DNA from: Paraburkholderia nodosa
GTDB taxonomy: Bacteria; Pseudomonadota; Gammaproteobacteria; Burkholderiales; Burkholderiaceae
Reading direction: 5' to 3'
DNA: 64,000 bases
Assembly: GCF_001718195.1 (NCBI RefSeq)
Contig: NZ_MCNV01000017.1
Coordinates: 99,489-163,488 of the forward strand
Below, one piece after another: positions 25,226 to 35,200 of this stretch. Within the stretch, counting starts at the first letter, position 1, and each line of letters starts with the position of its first letter. A model generated the notes under the pieces. The model searched no databases, had not been told where the DNA came from, and worked only from the letters and a program-made list of their open reading frames with translations. The translations under genes were made by a program, and so were the position numbers.

Positions 25226-26938
25226 TCACGGCACGATCCAGTCCCCATCGGCGACGAGCTTGATGTGGTCCGGCCCGGCAAAGCGAACGATATAGCCGCC
25301 CTTGGACGCGAATGTCTGCCCCGGCGCCAGCGTCAGGCGCGGATAGTAGCCCGTCAGGATGCGGCGTTCGAGCATGTCCTGAACCCGCTCCACCAGATAG
25401 TCCCTCACGAACGCATCGACCATATGGCTCAGGGTCTCGGCGAGCAGACCGCAGGCGAGGTAGGTGTCCGCCTGCACCTGGGGAGCCACCATCGGTATCT
25501 GTCTGATCGAGAACCAGCCGAACGCATAGTCGACGCGCACGCGCCGCCCTTCCGGCAAATCGAACGGGTACGCAAGGCGCGTGACGCCGCGCCAGCTCGT
25601 CGGCAAGGGGATACTATCCAGCCCACCCATGAGGCCCGACATGAACACCGTATGCGTCGCTGGAGGGATCCGCGCGAGCGCCGCAATATCGGGCGGACGC
25701 AGCCACAACACAAGCACATCCGAGCGCGGTATGCCGTGCAGCGCACCTGCAATGCCCTCGCCCGGGGCGAGTGCGTGATTCGATACCGCAATGCCGTGAG
25801 CCGCCAGCGCCGTGGCGAGCGACTGCGCTCCGCGTTCGCCGTTGTCGCCGGTACGATAGACCTGCCAGACGTGTGTCGGCGCCTTCGCCTCTTTCGTGCC
25901 CTGCGCCTGCGGCGCGTCGGTTTCATCGACGATGCGCGCCGCAATCAGCTCCGACTCGAGCAGCACGCCCTTCGAGAAGTACACGGAATAGAAGTCGCGA
26001 TCGTTTTCGATCGGCACCTCGACGTTGGGAAAGAGACACGGCACGGCCTCCTGCTCGCAGAAGTCGTGAATCGGCGCCCAGTTTTTGCCGCCGAGACCCG
26101 ACAACACCGCGAACACCGGCTGCCGGGCCAGAAACTGCGTGAGTTGCCCGCGCCAGGTGTCCGGCGGACCTTTTAGCTCCCACACATGCAGTTCCCAGCG
26201 GCGATTGACCATGAACATCATCTTGCGCGACGAACGCAACGGCGGCACCGCACCGAGCGGAAAGACGTTCTTGTCGGCGAAGTAATGCGTGAGCACATCG
26301 AGCATGCCCGCGCGTTTCACCGGGTCGGCATCGGGGGTGATGATGGTCGCGAAGTGCAGCACGGTATCGGTGACACCCGTCGGCCTGCGCCGATCGAGCT
26401 GCTTCAGATAACCGATCAGCGCCTGCATATCGGCGTCGTTCAGCGCGTACTGCGGCATCAGGCTGCTGAGCGGCTTGCCTTCGGAGTCGATGCCTTCGCG
26501 AATCGCGCGGGCGACCGTCGCCTCGGTGTACGGTTCACGTTCGGCGCGCATCCCGGGAACGTACGGCAAGTCGCGATCCTCCGGAGTTTGCGTGCGCGGC
26601 TCGACGAGGTAGCGCCAGCTGATTGGCGGAATGCTGCTGTTGCCCTCCCGCGAGCCGAGGCCACTGCGTCGATGACAGTTCACACAGGCCGCGGCCGCGC
26701 CTTGCAGGTGCACGCCCCCGTCGTGCATCGCTTTGAGCGCTTCGCCCGAACCCAGTACGCCCTGCTGATAGAGCGCCTGCCCGGCGCTCGCCGTCGCGAC
26801 CGGTGGGGCGGCAGGCGCGCAACGCGCCTCGCGCACAGGCACGATCAGCGCGGCGAGCAACGCGCATGGAGCCAACCATCGCGTCGCCCGCGACGGTGCC
26901 CGTGTGCGGCCTCTCGGCCCGCTTGCCGTGCGCTTCAT
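25226..26938 (-). CDS. Cytochrome c fused to a type I periplasmic-binding-protein domain
   Basis: This 570-residue exported protein has a signal peptide (about 1-41). A c-type cytochrome domain (about 50-185) has the heme site CVNCH (85-89) and probable axial M161 in LSSLMPQYALND. A long C-terminal region (about 190-570) reads as a branched-chain-amino-acid-type periplasmic binding fold (VLHFATIITPDADPVKRAGMLDVLTHY ... VFAVLSGLGGKNWAPIHDFCEQEAVPCLFPNVEVP). The combination is unusual. Next to multicopper oxidases it could pass electrons from the oxidised substrate to the respiratory chain, or sense a ligand. It begins 2 bp after the preceding LolA-like gene. Confidence 0.78.
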   Translation of the reverse strand: MKRTASGPRGRTRAPSRATRWLAPCALLAALIVPVREARCAPAAPPVATASAGQALYQQGVLGSGEALKAMHDGGVHLQGAAAACVNCHRRSGLGSREGNSSIPPISWRYLVEPRTQTPEDRDLPYVPGMRAEREPYTEATVARAIREGIDSEGKPLSSLMPQYALNDADMQALIGYLKQLDRRRPTGVTDTVLHFATIITPDADPVKRAGMLDVLTHYFADKNVFPLGAVPPLRSSRKMMFMVNRRWELHVWELKGPPDTWRGQLTQFLARQPVFAVLSGLGGKNWAPIHDFCEQEAVPCLFPNVEVPIENDRDFYSVYFSKGVLLESELIAARIVDETDAPQAQGTKEAKAPTHVWQVYRTGDNGERGAQSLATALAAHGIAVSNHALAPGEGIAGALHGIPRSDVLVLWLRPPDIAALARIPPATHTVFMSGLMGGLDSIPLPTSWRGVTRLAYPFDLPEGRRVRVDYAFGWFSIRQIPMVAPQVQADTYLACGLLAETLSHMVDAFVRDYLVERVQDMLERRILTGYYPRLTLAPGQTFASKGGYIVRFAGPDHIKLVADGDWIVP

Positions 26939-26940
26939 GA

Positions 26941-27777
26941 TCAGGGCGACGGATGTCCCGCGCCGGGCAGCGCCGGCGAGGCATCGACGTCGATCGAAAC
27001 CGATTTGCGGTGCATCTGCGGCGGTGCGGGTCTCGTGAAGATGCCATCGTCCAGCGCCGGATTGAGCGACACCTTGTCGATGGTGAGCTTGTCCTTTTTG
27101 TCGGACGCCGGTGCCCCACTCTCGATCTCGAGCGGTATCTGCAGCCCCTCGACGCTCCTGAAGTCGCTGTAGTTCACGTCCACGACGACCGTCTGCCCAC
27201 GCGGCGTGCGCACCTGGCGGTCGACCTGCACGTCGAGAAACGTTTGAGCGTCGATCCACACATGGCGGATCACACCGGAAGGCAGCTTTGCGGCAAGGCG
27301 ATACGCATCGCGCCCGCCCACCTGATCCTTGCCCTCGAGCGTAACGGTGACGCCCTTCGCTTCATGGTCGATCAGGAGCCCGTCGATCACCTGCTCGTCG
27401 CGCGCGGACGTCGCCTCGTCCATCGAGTACGGCCGCGGCGTCGCGCTGCCCATGCCGTTCGGGCCCAGTTTCCAGCCTTGTTTACCGTCGAATACGCGCA
27501 CGGACTTCTGGTTGTACACAGTGACCTCGAAGCGTGTCTTGTTCGGGCGTTTCATGGCGAGGACAAACGGCAGGTCCGGCGCGGGCGCATTGGCGCTATC
27601 CACGTGACCGGACCAGATCATGGTCTGGACTTTGCGCCACGCGTCGAGCCCGCCTCTCGCGTCGACGTTCTTCTGGACGATCTCATCGGCACTCAGATCG
27701 TGCGCGGGGATCTGCTCTCCCGCGAACACGACCGCGGCGACACTGCCGGCGAGCACCCATACTGCGACTGGTTTCAT
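26941..27777 (-). CDS. LolA-like exported protein (second paralogue)
   Basis: This protein of about 278 residues has a signal peptide (MKPVAVWVLAGSVAAVVFAG) and a LolA/outer-membrane-lipoprotein-sorting-like fold. The typical opening is DEIVQKNVDARGGLDAWRKVQTMIWSG, followed by KRPNKTRFEVTVYNQKSVRVFDGKQGWKL and IRHVWIDAQTFLDVQVDRQ. It is paralogous to the gene just upstream. LolA-like folds carry hydrophobic cargo such as lipids or lipid anchors across the periplasm. The ATG at 27777 is preferred to 27792, but both are possible. Confidence 0.75.
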   Translation of the reverse strand: MKPVAVWVLAGSVAAVVFAGEQIPAHDLSADEIVQKNVDARGGLDAWRKVQTMIWSGHVDSANAPAPDLPFVLAMKRPNKTRFEVTVYNQKSVRVFDGKQGWKLGPNGMGSATPRPYSMDEATSARDEQVIDGLLIDHEAKGVTVTLEGKDQVGGRDAYRLAAKLPSGVIRHVWIDAQTFLDVQVDRQVRTPRGQTVVVDVNYSDFRSVEGLQIPLEIESGAPASDKKDKLTIDKVSLNPALDDGIFTRPAPPQMHRKSVSIDVDASPALPGAGHPSP

Positions 27778-27806
27778 GGCCGTCAACCTCATGGGGCACC
27801 CAGCGG

Positions 27807-28733
27807 CTAATGGCTTGCGCTCTGGCGCGGGCCCGGGTGCGCCCCTGCATTTGCGCCTGGGTTCGCACTCGCCGCCGGACGCGGGCTCAGCGCTGGGTTC
27901 GCGCTGACGACCGGTGCGGGGTGCGTGACTTTCGCCACCGTGACCTGCGGCTTGGCAAACGCGGTGTCGTCCACCTGCGGGTTCAGCGCAACCTTATCGA
28001 TGATCAGCTTGTGCGTGCCTCTTGCGCCGACGACAACCGTTTCGAGCGTATGCGGCATGACGAGGCCGCCCTCCTTGCGATAGTCGCGATAGAAGATCGC
28101 AACGTTGTGCATCTTGCCGTCGAGCTTGCGCGCATCGCCGTCGACCTTCAGTTCGAGAAAGCTGGCCGCATCGATCCATACGCGGCGCGACGTGCCGTCT
28201 TTCATCGTCAACTTGAGCACATACGCGCGGTGGCCCTCGACCATTTCCATGCCGAGCACGTCGATGCGCGTGCCTTTCGCCGCATAGTCCATGAGCGGCC
28301 CATCCAGTTCGGCCCACGACGCGGCCGCCTTGGCCTCCGCGGGCGTGTAGGGCTCCACTTCATTGCGGCCGAGGAACGGCCTGACCTTCCACCCTTGCGC
28401 GCCGTCGTAGACCTGGAATGCCGTCTGGTCGTTGAAGCGGACCTCGATACGGCTCTTGCGCGGGCGCTTGAGCGTCATCGTGAAAGGAAGTTTGGTGTTC
28501 TTCGTGCCGCCCGCCTCGAGCTGCCCCGACATCGTCATCGTGTTGACCGCGTGCCACGCCTGCAGGCCGCCGCGCGCGGCGACGTTGCGCTCGACGATCT
28601 GCGCGGCACTCACGTGCGCCGCGCCCGCAGTCTGGGCGCTCGCCGCAGAAGACCCCGCGAGCGCGAGGGGAGCACTTGCCGCGAGCGTCACCACCGACGC
28701 GGTCCGGATCGCCAGCGAAAGAAAGCGGTTCAT
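27807..28733 (-). CDS. LolA-like exported protein (first paralogue)
   Basis: This 308-residue protein has a signal peptide (about 1-34) and the same LolA-like core as its downstream neighbour: AAQIVERNVAARGGLQAWHAVNTMTMSG, then KRPRKSRIEVRFNDQTAFQVYDGAQGWKV and SRRVWIDAASFLELKVDG. The C-terminal about 45 residues are a Pro/Ala-rich low-complexity tail ending in histidine. The tandem pair within a secretion/oxidase operon suggests a cargo or assembly role for the exported proteins, but this is inference. Confidence 0.75.
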   Translation of the reverse strand: MNRFLSLAIRTASVVTLAASAPLALAGSSAASAQTAGAAHVSAAQIVERNVAARGGLQAWHAVNTMTMSGQLEAGGTKNTKLPFTMTLKRPRKSRIEVRFNDQTAFQVYDGAQGWKVRPFLGRNEVEPYTPAEAKAAASWAELDGPLMDYAAKGTRIDVLGMEMVEGHRAYVLKLTMKDGTSRRVWIDAASFLELKVDGDARKLDGKMHNVAIFYRDYRKEGGLVMPHTLETVVVGARGTHKLIIDKVALNPQVDDTAFAKPQVTVAKVTHPAPVVSANPALSPRPAASANPGANAGAHPGPRQSASH

Positions 28734-28776
28734 GAGTCATCTCCTCTTCGTCTGCGCGTGAAAAGCGCTTGTGCAT

Positions 28777-29271
28777 TCATTCGACTATCAGCCCGTCGAT
28801 GTGGAACGACCCCACGAATACGTCGACGCGCTCCCCGGCCTTGATCAGACCGCCCTTGTTCGAGAACACCATCCAGTACTCCTGACCGGTTTCCAGCGGA
28901 CCGCTCTGGCGCAGCGCCCCAACCTTGTCCATCACCGGGATTTCGAGCAATGCATGGCTCGTGCGTCCGAACATCACGGCTGTCGCGGTCTTTTCGCCGA
29001 GCGGCCGCGCGGCCACCGGGTCCGTCACACGATAGCTGAAGCGGATCAGGTTGCCCGACGCCGTGCGGCGCACGCTCAGGTGGTCGATGCCCTGCATCAG
29101 TTCGTAATAGCCCCGCGCGCGCTGCGGCAGGCTCGCCGGCGAGTACGGCGACTGCTTCGCCGCCGCGCTCGCACCGGCCTCGCCGACCGCCGGCTGAAGC
29201 GAGGCGGCGACGAGACAGATACTGCCGGCCAGCAGCACGACCCGCGGCGTCCGGCGCAGACGCTGGCTCAT
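28777..29271 (-). CDS. Small secreted protein of unknown function
   Basis: This 164-residue protein has an N-terminal signal peptide (about 1-30) and a compact beta-rich body: GYYELMQGIDHLSVRRTASGNLIRFSYRV, AVMFGRTSHALLEIPVMDKVGALRQ, YWMVFSNKGGLIKAGERVDVFVGSF. I recognise no family. Its start overlaps the stop of the giant gene by 4 bp, so it is translationally coupled and probably works with that protein in the periplasm or outside the cell. Confidence 0.75.
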   Translation of the reverse strand: MSQRLRRTPRVVLLAGSICLVAASLQPAVGEAGASAAAKQSPYSPASLPQRARGYYELMQGIDHLSVRRTASGNLIRFSYRVTDPVAARPLGEKTATAVMFGRTSHALLEIPVMDKVGALRQSGPLETGQEYWMVFSNKGGLIKAGERVDVFVGSFHIDGLIVE

Positions 29272-32200
29272 GGCAACGCTCCCAGTGTCTTCAGACCCGC
29301 CGGCGTCGTGACTGCGGGCGGCGTGCCTACCGGCAGCGCAGGCTGGCCCTGATTGCCCTGTGCGCCTCCGATGCCGGGCAGCCCTCCGCTGTTCGCGGCG
29401 TTTGGCAGGATCCCCTGCAACAATCCGAGCAGCGTCACCGGATCGTTGACGCCAAGCGCGAGCGGATACGGCTGCGAGGCGAACACGCCGGGCCTCACGA
29501 ACTCGACTGCGCCGATGTCGTAGCCACCCAGCTGCGGCCGCGGCGTGCCGAAGATGTCACGATTCGGCGCACCCGCTGCCGTGGCATGGTTGACCGCCGG
29601 CGAGGTCCCCGGGATCGTGTAGTTGCCAAGCAGCGTGTTGCGTTGCGCGCCCGTGCGCGCCTCGTTGAACAGCGACAGCGGACCGTACGACATGTTGATC
29701 CAGTTGTTGCCCTCGTCCGGCGTCGCCGAAGGCAGCAGGCTGAACAACGGATTCGGCAGCACCGTGTCCGCAATGCCCGGGGGCACCGTGATGCCGATGC
29801 CACCCGCCTCCGGCGGCACGCGCGCACCGTTGCAGTACTGATGCACGACGTCCGGATTCGATCCGCTGTTGTTCGCGTTCGGATAATCGCCGGCGTCGGT
29901 CAGGATCGAGTACTGCGGGTTCATCGTCAGACCGGACCCATGGTTGGCGGCTCCGGTGTCGCCGAACGCGCCGATGTCCCAGTAGACCGCCTTCGGATCG
30001 CAGTAGCCCGTGGCGTGCCCGGCCTGATTCAGCGACGGATTGAGCGTGACCACGTTCTGCAGCCCCGCAATGCCCGGATCCAGTCCTCCCACCGTGATGT
30101 AGAACGTGCGGTTCTGCCAGAACAGGTCGTTCGTGAGCACCGGGTTCGAGAACGTCGTGCAGTCCGGGTGGCCCGCCGGGCATTTCACGTTCGGCCTCGT
30201 GAATGCCGCCACCAGGTTCTGCGTGTGGCGCGCGGTCTCGAGGCCGGCCGGCTCGTACTGCGACGTCGTGGTCGGCTGGCACGTCGTTTCCGAACCCGAG
30301 GTCGTGCAGTTCGGCGGCCCGACATTGGCCTGGGTCGCAGCGGAGGTGTTGAACAGCACACCGGCCGTCGCCGTCGAGTCGTTCGAGACGACCGTGTTGT
30401 TGATGAAGCTCACCGCCACGGCATCCTGCAGCGATACGCCGCCGCCCGCCCAGCCCGCCACGTTGTTCGCGATGATGTTGTTCGTCACCTTCACGCGATA
30501 CCACCTGGAGCTGTCGTTCGGACTACGTTGCACGTCGGTGCCGTTGACGTTCTGCAGCCGCAGGCCGCCGCCCTTGCCGCTTTCCGCCGTGTTGCCGACG
30601 ATCAGGTTGCCGTCGATCGTGATGTCCGGGCCCGCGCCGTCCGAGAGCTGCGGCGCGCAGTCGACGTCGGTGGCCGAGTTCTCGCAGAAGGTGCCGTCGG
30701 GCGGCACACCCTGAACGATCAGCCCGCCGCCGTACGTCGGCAGCGTCGGGTTGTTGCTCTGATTGAACAGGATCCAGTTGTGCGACAGGTCGCCGTTGTA
30801 GCTGAAGCCGAAGTGCGCGACGCCGCCGCCGTCACCGCTGCTGATGTTGCCGCATACCCAGTTGTAGTTGAACTTGTAGTAGTCGGCGCCCGAACAGAAC
30901 GTCACTCCTCCTGCCGAAGACGGCGTGGTCGAGTTGATTTCGTCGCCGTACGAAGCGTTCGACGTGACCTGGTTGTTGTGCACGTTCACGTGGACGTTGT
31001 ACTGGAACGGCAACTGGGTCGCGTTATTCGCCGCGATGTTACCGTCGGGCACCTCGACCTGGCCGACGATGATGCCGCCCGTGAGCGTTCCCGCGTTGGA
31101 GAAGACGCGGTTGTTCGATACCTCCGTGTAGTGGTTCCAGCCATGCAGGTAGATACCGCCGCCGCCTTGCGAGCTGTTCGTGAACGACATGCCGTCGATG
31201 CGCGACGGGTTGCACAGGAAGTTGCTCTGATAGGTATTGCAGTCCGCGGCGCTGTTGGTGAGCGGCGTGCAGATGCCGTTCGCGACGCAGTTCTGGTCCT
31301 GGGTCAGCACCCCGCCCACCAGCACGTCCTTCACGCCCTTGCCGAGCACGGTAATGGCCGCGCCTTCGTACGCGCCCATCAGCGTCGGCTCGATCAGCGT
31401 CTCCGCGAGGTTGCCGTTGAGGTTGAAATCCCAGCCGGAAGTCGGCTCGAACGGAATCCCGTCGATCTTGCGCTGCATCGAGGCGAGGCAACTGTACGCG
31501 CCGGTCGGATCGTACGGATTGCTCGCGGAGATCAGGCCGCCGTTCAGCGCATCGCCGAACAGGCACCCTATCTGCCTGCGCCACGGGTCGAGCTTGCCCG
31601 ACGGATGCGGATTGGCGTCGACCGTCACGGACGTTGCCCCCACGCCTTGCAGCCGCACCGGCTTCCACATGAGCAGCATCTCCTTGTAAGTCCCGGGACC
31701 GACGACGATCATGTCGCCGGCGGTGGCATGGTCGATTGCGGTCTGGATTGCATTGCCCGCCGTGTTCTCGCCCCCCACGTAGGTGGGCGCCTTGCCGCCG
31801 ATCGTCACGGTGACCGCATCGATCGAGCGCTTGCCGCTGGCTGCGGTGACGACGAGCTGGCCGCACTGGGTCGGCGTCGTCACGCCGCGCTGCTGCATCG
31901 TGCAGGCCGCATCGGGACCGAGCAGAGGCGGCACGACCACGGTGATCTTCGCGTCGCTCCACGACGTCACCGGCGCCGGGATGCCCGCGATCGTCACGAC
32001 GCCCCGTTGCTGGCCGAAACCGTAGTTGCGCGTGATGAACTTCTGGTTGAACGGCGCGGCGGTGGCAGCTGGACCTGTGTACGCATGGTTCGGCACCTGC
32101 TGCCTGCCGACCGACGTGATCGTCAGTGTCTTCAAGGGTCCACTGACCCACGGGCCCGCGCCGCCGTTGCTGCCCGCGGACGTATTGCCGGCAATCGCGT

Positions 32201-35200
32201 CGCCCGTCACGGAGGCAATGCCCGGCGTGCCGTCCGGATAGGCGCAGTCCACCTGGTTATACCCGTCCGCGAAGGCCTGGACGGGCACCACCGGCGTATC
32301 CATGTACTGGGTCTGTCCGGGCATGAACGGAATCTCGTAGCAGAACTGGCTATATGCCGGGTTATAGAGCGGGTCCTTGATGGTCTGGCCGGAATGCGCC
32401 GGGTCGGGCTTGTACGGATCGTTCATGCAGGCGACCATCATCGTCGGCGCGTAGCCCGTCGGGTTCGGCGGGTTGACTTGCCAGGTCGAGTAGGTCAGCC
32501 CGTTGAAGATGCCCCACTGGTCGGAATAGGTGCGCGAGATTTCATTGCCCGCGAAGTCCTTGAACGACACCGGCACGTTTGGCACTGCGAACTTCTCGCC
32601 GAACTGCGGCGAATACGGATCGAACTCCGACGAGAAATCGTCCAGCATGAAGCCGGTGTAGTGTGCGGCGACGTGCGTCGAGCTGAAGATCCAGAACTTC
32701 GCCAGCACCGCGCTTTGGTCGGTGAGCTCCACCTCCTTGCGGTCGCACAGATTCCGCGAAGCCCCCGCGAACGGCGAGACTTCCTGCGAACCCGGGAACA
32801 GACTGATGTAGTCCGGCACGATCCGCAGTTCGCCGACACACGGCCAGAAGCGTTCGACGGAGCCGGTGTCGCCTTCGGCATGCGGGGTGGAGCCGAGATT
32901 CGAGGTCGGATTCTGCGGGTTGTTCCGGTTGTAAGTGGAGTTCATCGCCGCCTGGTCGGGCAGGATGAAGATGTCGCCGATGCCGCCGAACTGCTGCGTA
33001 ACCGGTGCGATGTAGTTGTCGCCGATCAGGATGTTCTTGTCCTCCTCCTTCACCAGTTCGTAGCCCGGCGGCACGATGATCTCGACCACATACTTGCCGG
33101 GCGGCAGCATCTGCGTGCCGTCCTTCGTGGGATTGGCGCTGCAGATCGTGCAGTTGGTGCCGGTCGGCAGGCCGCTATGCGGATCGCGGCCCGTCACGCT
33201 CGGGAACTGGTACATGCCGTCGAACGGCGCCGGCTGCACCTGGTTGAACACGTGCATGCCGTCATAGCACTTGAACTGCGAGTTGTTCGGCAGCGCTCGC
33301 TGCTGCGGGTCGAGCCAGTTCGGCGTGTTCCGCAGCGTGTAGAAGTACGGATCGCTGGTGCTCTGGCCCGGACAGTTCATGTTCGGCACGCCGTCCGAAC
33401 GGAACCCCTGGGCCCAGTCGTCCCAACTCGCGGTCTTCGTCGTGTCGACGAGCTTCAGGCTCGTGGAGCCGTCCGCCGCAACGCCTTCCTGATACAGGTT
33501 CACCGTGACGTTCGGCACGTTGGGCGTCCACTTCGTGTGAATCAGCAACGTGGGATCGTCGAACGGGCGCGTGGAGGCATAGACGACTTCGCCGTGGATG
33601 CCGCCGTTCTCATTCGCCGCGTAGGGCGTCTTGCCGAACTCGACGAACGAGCTCTGGCCCGAGAAGCCCTGCCAGCCCATCGTGGTCACCCACGGCGGAT
33701 CGACCCGGCCGGTCGAGGGATTCGAGCCCGAGCGGTCGTTGCAGTCCGCGTCGTTGCAGTACACCGCGCCCGGCACCCGCAGGTTCGTGGGCAGATGGAC
33801 CGATTCCAGCGTGTTCGCGAAGTTCGCGGCGATCGTCGACTTGCCGCCGCCCGGCGTGCCGTCCGGCGGACCGCCCGCGTCATAGACGACGTGCACGCCG
33901 CTCTGCTTGAAGCGCGTCAGGTCGGTATCGACGACGTACCAGTTGAACAACGGGAACTCTTCGTTGAACGACGCATAGCCGCTCCCGTCCGTGACGTTGA
34001 AATCCGAATAGCTGCCGTCGCGGAAGCGAATGTTGGTCGACAATAGCGCGAGACCTGGCTTGCTCGGGTCCCCCACGCCGTTGCCGTTCGTGTCGAGGAA
34101 GGTCCGCGTATAGAGATTCGTCTGCCACTGAAGCACCGCGATATCTCCCGCGTCCGTCACCGTACCGCCGCCGAGCGTCACGGCCGATGCGAGCCCGTCG
34201 ACGATCTGGTCGTTCCACTGGTCGAACACCGTGATTCGGGTTATGCCGGCAGGCAGGCCCGTGAAGCTGAACGTGCCGTCCGCGTTGCACTTGGTGAACG
34301 CGTAGTCTTCACCGTCCGGATCGCCCACGCTCACGTAGCATTGCGTGAAGCTCAACGGCTTGCGCGACTGGCTGCCATAGAGGTGCTCGTCGGGCGGACG
34401 GCTGTAGTGCAGGTTCGTCACCCGGCCCTTGAGCCCGTTGTTGCAGCTCGAGGTGGCGCACAGCAAAGGCAGCCGCGCGTTGATGATCTTCGGATTCGCA
34501 AAGCCGATCGACACGTGGAAGCCCGCCGGACCGAATTCCTGGAAGTACGCAGGGCCGCCGATCTTGATGAACGAGTCGTGGGCCTTCTCGCCGTCCAGCG
34601 TGTTCGTCTGCAGCCATTCCTCGCCTCGCGCGATGCGGTCAGCAGCGGGCGTCGCGATGATGCCGTACCGGCCCGGCATCAGGTTCGCAATGATGGCCTG
34701 ACCAACGAGCGGCGACAGCGTCTTGCCATCCGACTCGTATTTCGGGCAGGTCGGGATCATGCCGACGAGGCCATCGGTCGATGTCGAAATCGGGCACGCG
34801 TTGAGCCCGCTGACCGGATCGATCGTGCCTTGCAGCGAGTTGGACAGCGGCATGTTGAACATGTCGTAGGTCATCTGGCCGGTCGGCTGGCCGCTGCCGC
34901 CCGCGTCGTCCCACAGCTTGATCTCGAAGCCGCCGAGTCCCGGTTCGCGCGCCGAGCCGAAGGTGTCGGTGCCGCCGCTCACGTCCACTTCGCCGTTCAG
35001 CGGTGCGTCGTCCTCGAACACGAACACGGAAACCTTCGCAGTCGGGAATGGCGATTCCTCCAGCAACACATTGACCGAAGTCTGCCCGGCCGCGATCGGT
35101 GCGCCGCCCATGCCGTTGCCGCATTTGCCCGTGCCCGGCGCGAAGTTCGCGACGCCCGGACAGTCTTTGGAAATGTCGAACTGCCGCTGCGCGCCCGAGG

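Noticed and set aside
29586..34046. A 1486-codon open frame antisense to the giant gene (and a 1054-codon one at 34341-37505)
   Set aside because: The predicted proteins are Arg/His/Val-rich with no domain, signal or ribosome site. They mirror the codon bias of the real gene on the other strand, a normal effect in GC-rich DNA.
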